This document shows positions 24,997-28,392 of a stretch of DNA of 28,392 nt, piece by piece (position 1 is the stretch's first letter; every line of letters starts with the position of its first letter). The stretch spans positions 1 through 28,392 of the forward strand of contig JBMSHD010000013.1 in assembly GCA_049416425.1 (NCBI GenBank), given 5' to 3'. The notes below the pieces were generated by a model. The model searched no databases and was not told where the DNA came from. It saw only the letters and a list, made by a program, of their open reading frames with translations. The stretch is from JBMSHD01 sp049416425 (GTDB lineage: Bacteria > Pseudomonadota > Gammaproteobacteria > Francisellales > Francisellaceae). The position numbers were made by a program, and so were the translations under genes.

Positions 24997-25818
24997 ATGA
25001 AAAGGCAACTCGACACCGATGAAGTCATCTACCATGTAAAACTATCAAAAAACAACCTGCAAGGTGCAAAATCCGCTATTCTTCCAGGAGATCCAGGACG
25101 CGTTCACGTCATTGCCAAACATCTCGACTCCAATTATATCCCGTTGAGCCATAACCGTGAATATTGCTCGGCTCTTGTCGATTTAAACGGCGAGAAAGTT
25201 GTCGTCTGCTCAACAGGTATTGGCGGACCATCGACGGCAATCGCCATTGAAGAGTTGGCCATGCTTGGCGTTGAAAATTTTATCCGCATCGGCACCACCG
25301 GCGCGATTCAGCCGAGTATCAACATCGGGGACATTATCATCTCAAGCTCGGCGGTCAGACTCGATGGTGCCTCGTATCACTATGCCCCAGCAGAGTATCC
25401 AGCCGTTGCTGATTTCAGGTTGACGATGGCTCTAACTCAAGCCGCCAAAGAGCTTGGTATTGATGTTCGCCTCGGCATCACCGCCTCTTCAGACACTTTC
25501 TATCCTGGACAGGAACGCTATGACAGCTTTTCCGGTTATGTCCGCAAACACTATCAAGGCAGCCTTGAAGAATGGCAGAAGCTTCACGTGTTAAACTATG
25601 AGATGGAAGCCGCCACGCTTTTTGTCGTCTGCTCAAGCCTGGGGCTTAAAGCCGCTTCTATCTATACCGTGCTGGCCAATCGTATACAATCGGAAAAACC
25701 GGATAAATCCAGATACCAAAACTCACTCAACCATTGCATCGATATCATAAAACAGGCATTGACGCTTGAACACAAACACCGCTGTGAAAACGAAATTCAG
25801 GATCTTGTGACTCAATAA
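24997..25818 (+). CDS. udp: Uridine phosphorylase-like nucleoside phosphorylase
   Basis: This enzyme cleaves uridine with phosphate to uracil and ribose-1-phosphate, for nucleoside salvage. The 273-residue product fits the NP-I family: phosphate loop ILPGDPGRVHVIAKHLD near residue 28, VVCSTGIGGPSTAIAIEELA near 69, IRIGTTGAIQP near 95, and the nucleoside-binding NYEMEAATLFVV near 200. GGAG lies 8 bases before the ATG. It is divergent from the MFS operon. The last 74 bases overlap the end of miaE on the other strand. Thymidine or related nucleosides are possible substrates. Confidence 0.92.
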   Translation: MKRQLDTDEVIYHVKLSKNNLQGAKSAILPGDPGRVHVIAKHLDSNYIPLSHNREYCSALVDLNGEKVVVCSTGIGGPSTAIAIEELAMLGVENFIRIGTTGAIQPSINIGDIIISSSAVRLDGASYHYAPAEYPAVADFRLTMALTQAAKELGIDVRLGITASSDTFYPGQERYDSFSGYVRKHYQGSLEEWQKLHVLNYEMEAATLFVVCSSLGLKAASIYTVLANRIQSEKPDKSRYQNSLNHCIDIIKQALTLEHKHRCENEIQDLVTQ

Positions 25819-26374
25819 GTTTACGCTCCACTTCGGCAAACCGTTTGATATGCGGTGCAAGCTCTTCATCGCTGTAATCTTTAGCAAACTTGAGATATAC
25901 CGCGAAATGACGACGTTCTGAAGCCAAAAGCCCCTCATAAAATCGCTTAAGCTCATCATCCAAATGTGGCGCGATACACTGAAAACGCTCACAGGATCGA
26001 GCCTCAATAAAGGCTCCAACGATCAAGGTATCAACGAGATTTCCTGATTTCGATGTCCTCACATGAGCACGCAGCCCTTGAGCATAGCGCGATGCACTGA
26101 GATTGTGAAAAGCGATATTGCGTCTTTTCATGATCGCCAACACCTGCTCGAAGTGCACCAGCTCCTCTCTGGCTATTTTTGACATACGCATAATAAGCTC
26201 TGTCTTGTCACCGTGGCGATAAATCAGATTCATTGCCGAAGAGGCGGCCTTTTTCTCACACTGAGCGTGATCAACCAACAAGATATCGATATTGGCTAAA
26301 GCCGAGTCAATCCAAGCATCTGGAGTCTTACAAGGCAGAAATTCCACCACATTGTCATAAGCTGAATAAGTCAA
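25745..26374 (-). CDS. miaE: tRNA-(ms2io6A)37 hydroxylase
   Basis: MiaE hydroxylates the isopentenyl group of ms2i6A at tRNA position 37 using a diiron centre and O2. The 209-residue product has the family's helical ligands: REELVHFEQVLA (E-x-x-H) near residue 70, EARSCERFQ near 125, and SERRHFAVYLKFA (E-x-x-H) near 150. DHAQCEKKAASSAMNL lies earlier and FRFHSG near the end. The start is a TTG at 26374 without a clear ribosome binding site, so it could be a few codons later. The end overlaps udp by 74 bp, tail to tail. Confidence 0.9.
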   Translation of the reverse strand: MTYSAYDNVVEFLPCKTPDAWIDSALANIDILLVDHAQCEKKAASSAMNLIYRHGDKTELIMRMSKIAREELVHFEQVLAIMKRRNIAFHNLSASRYAQGLRAHVRTSKSGNLVDTLIVGAFIEARSCERFQCIAPHLDDELKRFYEGLLASERRHFAVYLKFAKDYSDEELAPHIKRFAEVERKLIESQDPEFRFHSGVCVQASMPVL

Positions 26375-26825
26375 TCGTCTTTAATCGTCAAGTTATCAAA
26401 TAGGAATGCTATTTTACCCGATTTTTTCAATATTGCCGAGCGCTAAAACTCAAGTTTTATTTTCGCTCTTTTATTTTTCACCCGCACCTCTGGGAGTACA
26501 AATTACCCCAATCTGAGATTTATGTGATATTGGCAGGAGGTAGAATTTTATTTGCTTTATTTATTGGCTTATCGCCTTTTTCTTTTGTTTTGATCTGAGT
26601 ATTATGCGATCAACAGGTTGATATGACGTTACACAAACAACCACTTTGTCTGGCTCGCCGGTTAAACACGACTCGCCAGCCTTTGCACCAACCCCGCCTG
26701 ACCTCCCCTTGGGATTAAGAGGAGAAATAAATGGCTTGCCTCTCCCCTTTGCATCAAGCGGGAAGCAGGAAGGGGATTCTATAAACAGGTTACTATCGCT
26801 CAAAAATAAATAAACGGAGACCATA
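26375..26825. other. Gene-free stretch between miaE and the lipoprotein gene
   Basis: No credible gene is seen in this ~450 bp. It is AT-rich on the left and turns GC-rich with palindromes on the right. A short perfect inverted repeat, ATCAACAGGTTGAT, is at 26609-26622 and could be an operator. The ribosome binding site of the lipoprotein gene (GGAG, 26816-26819) lies at its right end. Confidence 0.6.
26703..26776. repeat. Palindromic repeat with two hairpins
   Basis: Two adjacent inverted repeats are visible: CTCCCCTT (26703-26710) with AAGAGGAG (26717-26724), one mismatch, and TCCCCTT (26743-26749) with AAGGGGA (26770-26776), perfect. CCGCCTGACCTCCCCTT and the pyrimidine/purine-rich arms resemble dispersed intergenic repeats common in proteobacteria. 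A terminator or RNA structure is also possible, but there is no T-run. Confidence 0.45.
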
Positions 26826-28392
26826 ATGAAGAAATCAGATATTGCCAGATTGACCACCCTGATTCTAGCCAGTGCAACGCTATTTGCCTGTGGCGGCGGT
26901 GGCTCAGATAGTAGCAGTGATCTTGTGGAGGACAACACCCTTGAGATTACCCCAAGCATAAGCATCTCGACCCCAGAAGTCGTTCAAAGCGGCAGCTCAG
27001 CGGTATTCAGCGTCGATCTGGAAGCTGTCGATGCACCGCAATCACAAGGTTTTGCTCTCGGCAGACAACAGGCGGCAAAAAAAGCCACGCTCGAGGTCAC
27101 CGAAATCCATTTTCCAACTATTGATGGCGTGACATTTACTGTCCTCGACAATGATAAGGGCATGCCAAACTGTTGGTTGCCCTCACAAACAAAAAATACG
27201 GTGTTGTCTGATGGAGAGTCTTGTAAAAGTACTATTGAAATCAACAGCCAGGAGGGTGAGGTCGCTGCCGAGCAGATCGCCGGTGAGATCACCTTCAGCG
27301 CCAAAAAGCTAAATTCACAGAAAGATCAAAATCTCGCCGTCTCCGTGCCCATCAGCCTGACCCGGGTGGATAAGGACAGTGAACTATTGGCGCCGGCCTC
27401 TGAGCTGACCTTAGGTCAGGATTATACCTTCAGACCCAATGAAACCGTTAAAATCACCGTCAGAAATGACAGCGATGAAACCCAGAATTATGTTAGCTTG
27501 AAACTGCCTGGCTATCTCATGGGGGTTAGCACATCCCACAAACTCACCAAAGAGCAGCTGCTGCCTGGTCAAAGTTATACCTTCAGCTTCACCCTCGATC
27601 CTGATTATTATCAACGTCTGACTCAACAACAGCGTGATGAGCTTGACAATAACCTTCAGACGCAGGTCATCAGTGTTACCTCGGCCAATGCCAAGACTCG
27701 ATACCTCAATATTACCCTGCACGATAATCCGCTTGCGCTTTCTGCGGCGGATCTGTCTTTAAATCAACCCGGTGTCGATGAGTCGAGCTCGTTAGTCAAT
27801 AGTACCGACTCCGACTATACCATCGATGATATTACCCTGCCAGAAGGCGTGTTCACTGATCTTAAGAAAGGCGATAACATCAACGCCAACAGCGCTCGAT
27901 TGATTGCAATAACGTTGAGTAGCGATGCCGAGCCTGGCGATATGGTGATTCATTACCACGATGAAAAAGGCATGAGCTATACCACAACCATAGCACTAGC
28001 GGTCGATAACACCCTATCTGGCGATGATATCAGCCTCGATCGCGACACGCTGTTTGCCTTTCCCGATAGCAGCAATCAATCCATTGTTAATTCAGTATTT
28101 CTTATGTACGACGGTCCATTTAATCTTCCATTAGGTCCTGGAGCGATTACCTTGGACGGCGTAGATGGCACAATAATCCAAAATTCAGACTGTTTTAAGC
28201 CTGTGCTTAAACCCGGTGAAGGCTGCCTGTTAACCATTGTTCTGCCTCCTCAGGCCGATGAAGCCATCTCGGCGAGATTAAATATAAACAGCACAAGCCT
28301 TCAAAGCATAAAGTCCATTCCCTTGTCCATCGCCTTCACCGATATCGCTCATACTATTGAACCCTTTCCCGCCGTGGTGAAACAAAATAAAC
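26826..28392 (+). CDS. Large lipoprotein, repeated Ig-like domains, cut by window end
   Basis: An open frame runs from the ATG at 26826 to the end of the window: 522 codons and no stop. The N-terminus is a lipoprotein signal (MKKSDIARLTTLILASATLFAC) with lipobox L19-F-A-C22, followed by GGGGSDSSSD, a flexible linker; D is not at +2, so outer-membrane sorting is likely. The rest is beta-rich, D/S/T-rich and low in cysteine. Two cysteine pairs have the pattern C-x(n)-L-x-x-G-x-x-C: PNCW...LSDGESC near residue 118-134 and SDCF...LKPGEGC near 457-468. These resemble Ig-like repeats of secreted proteins. GGAG lies 6 bases before the ATG. A surface or adhesion role is a guess. Confidence 0.75.
   Translation, partial: MKKSDIARLTTLILASATLFACGGGGSDSSSDLVEDNTLEITPSISISTPEVVQSGSSAVFSVDLEAVDAPQSQGFALGRQQAAKKATLEVTEIHFPTIDGVTFTVLDNDKGMPNCWLPSQTKNTVLSDGESCKSTIEINSQEGEVAAEQIAGEITFSAKKLNSQKDQNLAVSVPISLTRVDKDSELLAPASELTLGQDYTFRPNETVKITVRNDSDETQNYVSLKLPGYLMGVSTSHKLTKEQLLPGQSYTFSFTLDPDYYQRLTQQQRDELDNNLQTQVISVTSANAKTRYLNITLHDNPLALSAADLSLNQPGVDESSSLVNSTDSDYTIDDITLPEGVFTDLKKGDNINANSARLIAITLSSDAEPGDMVIHYHDEKGMSYTTTIALAVDNTLSGDDISLDRDTLFAFPDSSNQSIVNSVFLMYDGPFNLPLGPGAITLDGVDGTIIQNSDCFKPVLKPGEGCLLTIVLPPQADEAISARLNINSTSLQSIKSIPLSIAFTDIAHTIEPFPAVVKQNK

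Noticed and set aside
26561..27722. Three minus-strand frames (26561-26965, 26984-27304, 27411-27722)
   Set aside because: The plus-strand lipoprotein frame is open throughout, has a lipobox and a ribosome binding site, and explains this region better.

Overview
The window reads as a piece of a gammaproteobacterial chromosome. The support is qualitative: a long PurL, MiaE, a GalU/Gmk/trigger-factor set and a CCA-encoding tRNA-Asn, all of gammaproteobacterial type. I cannot name the genus. Most of the window looks moderately AT-rich. The first 2.7 kb is visibly more AT-rich, which suggests a different origin.

Layout. (1) 1-2656: an AT-rich operon of a broken azlC, azlD, a short LeuA-like alkylmalate synthase, a rubredoxin and a CoA-pyrophosphatase-like Nudix hydrolase. 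The azlC gene seems split by a ~310 bp structured insert between 27-bp direct repeats. (2) 2657-4032: decayed DNA with an IS6-family transposase fragment, another possible transposase start, a ~110 bp palindromic element and two orphan or broken coding fragments. (3) 4029-5315: serS. (4) 5400-12150: a complete four-gene SMC-like system, jetA-jetB-jetC-jetD (Wadjet type I, also called MksF-E-B-G), with 4-bp start/stop overlaps between B/C and C/D. (5) 12217-17900: purL, an AGE-family sugar epimerase/isomerase and a YdjM-like membrane metal hydrolase. (6) 17888-18435: remnants of a PIN/RHH toxin-antitoxin pair next to tRNA-Asn. (7) 18652-21463: galU and gmk, converging on tig. (8) 21618-26374: a small membrane protein, a GH15-like glycosidase with its MFS transporter, a divergent udp, and miaE. 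(9) 26375-end: a gene-free stretch with palindromes, then a lipoprotein gene running off the right edge.

How the genes work together. The jet genes should form one machine: the JetABC loop-extruding ATPase recognises closed circular DNA such as plasmids, and the JetD nuclease cleaves it. All four look intact, with Walker A, ABC-signature, Walker B and TOPRIM motifs visible. The azl cluster is the least explained part. An amino-acid exporter component sits with an alkylmalate synthase that lacks the leucine-feedback domain, a rubredoxin and a Nudix enzyme. This suggests synthesis and export of a branched-chain or unusual amino-acid-like product, but that is inference. The GH15-like enzyme and MFS carrier overlap and probably act on an imported carbohydrate. 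The rest is housekeeping: tRNA charging and modification, purine synthesis, UDP-glucose, GMP phosphorylation and protein folding.
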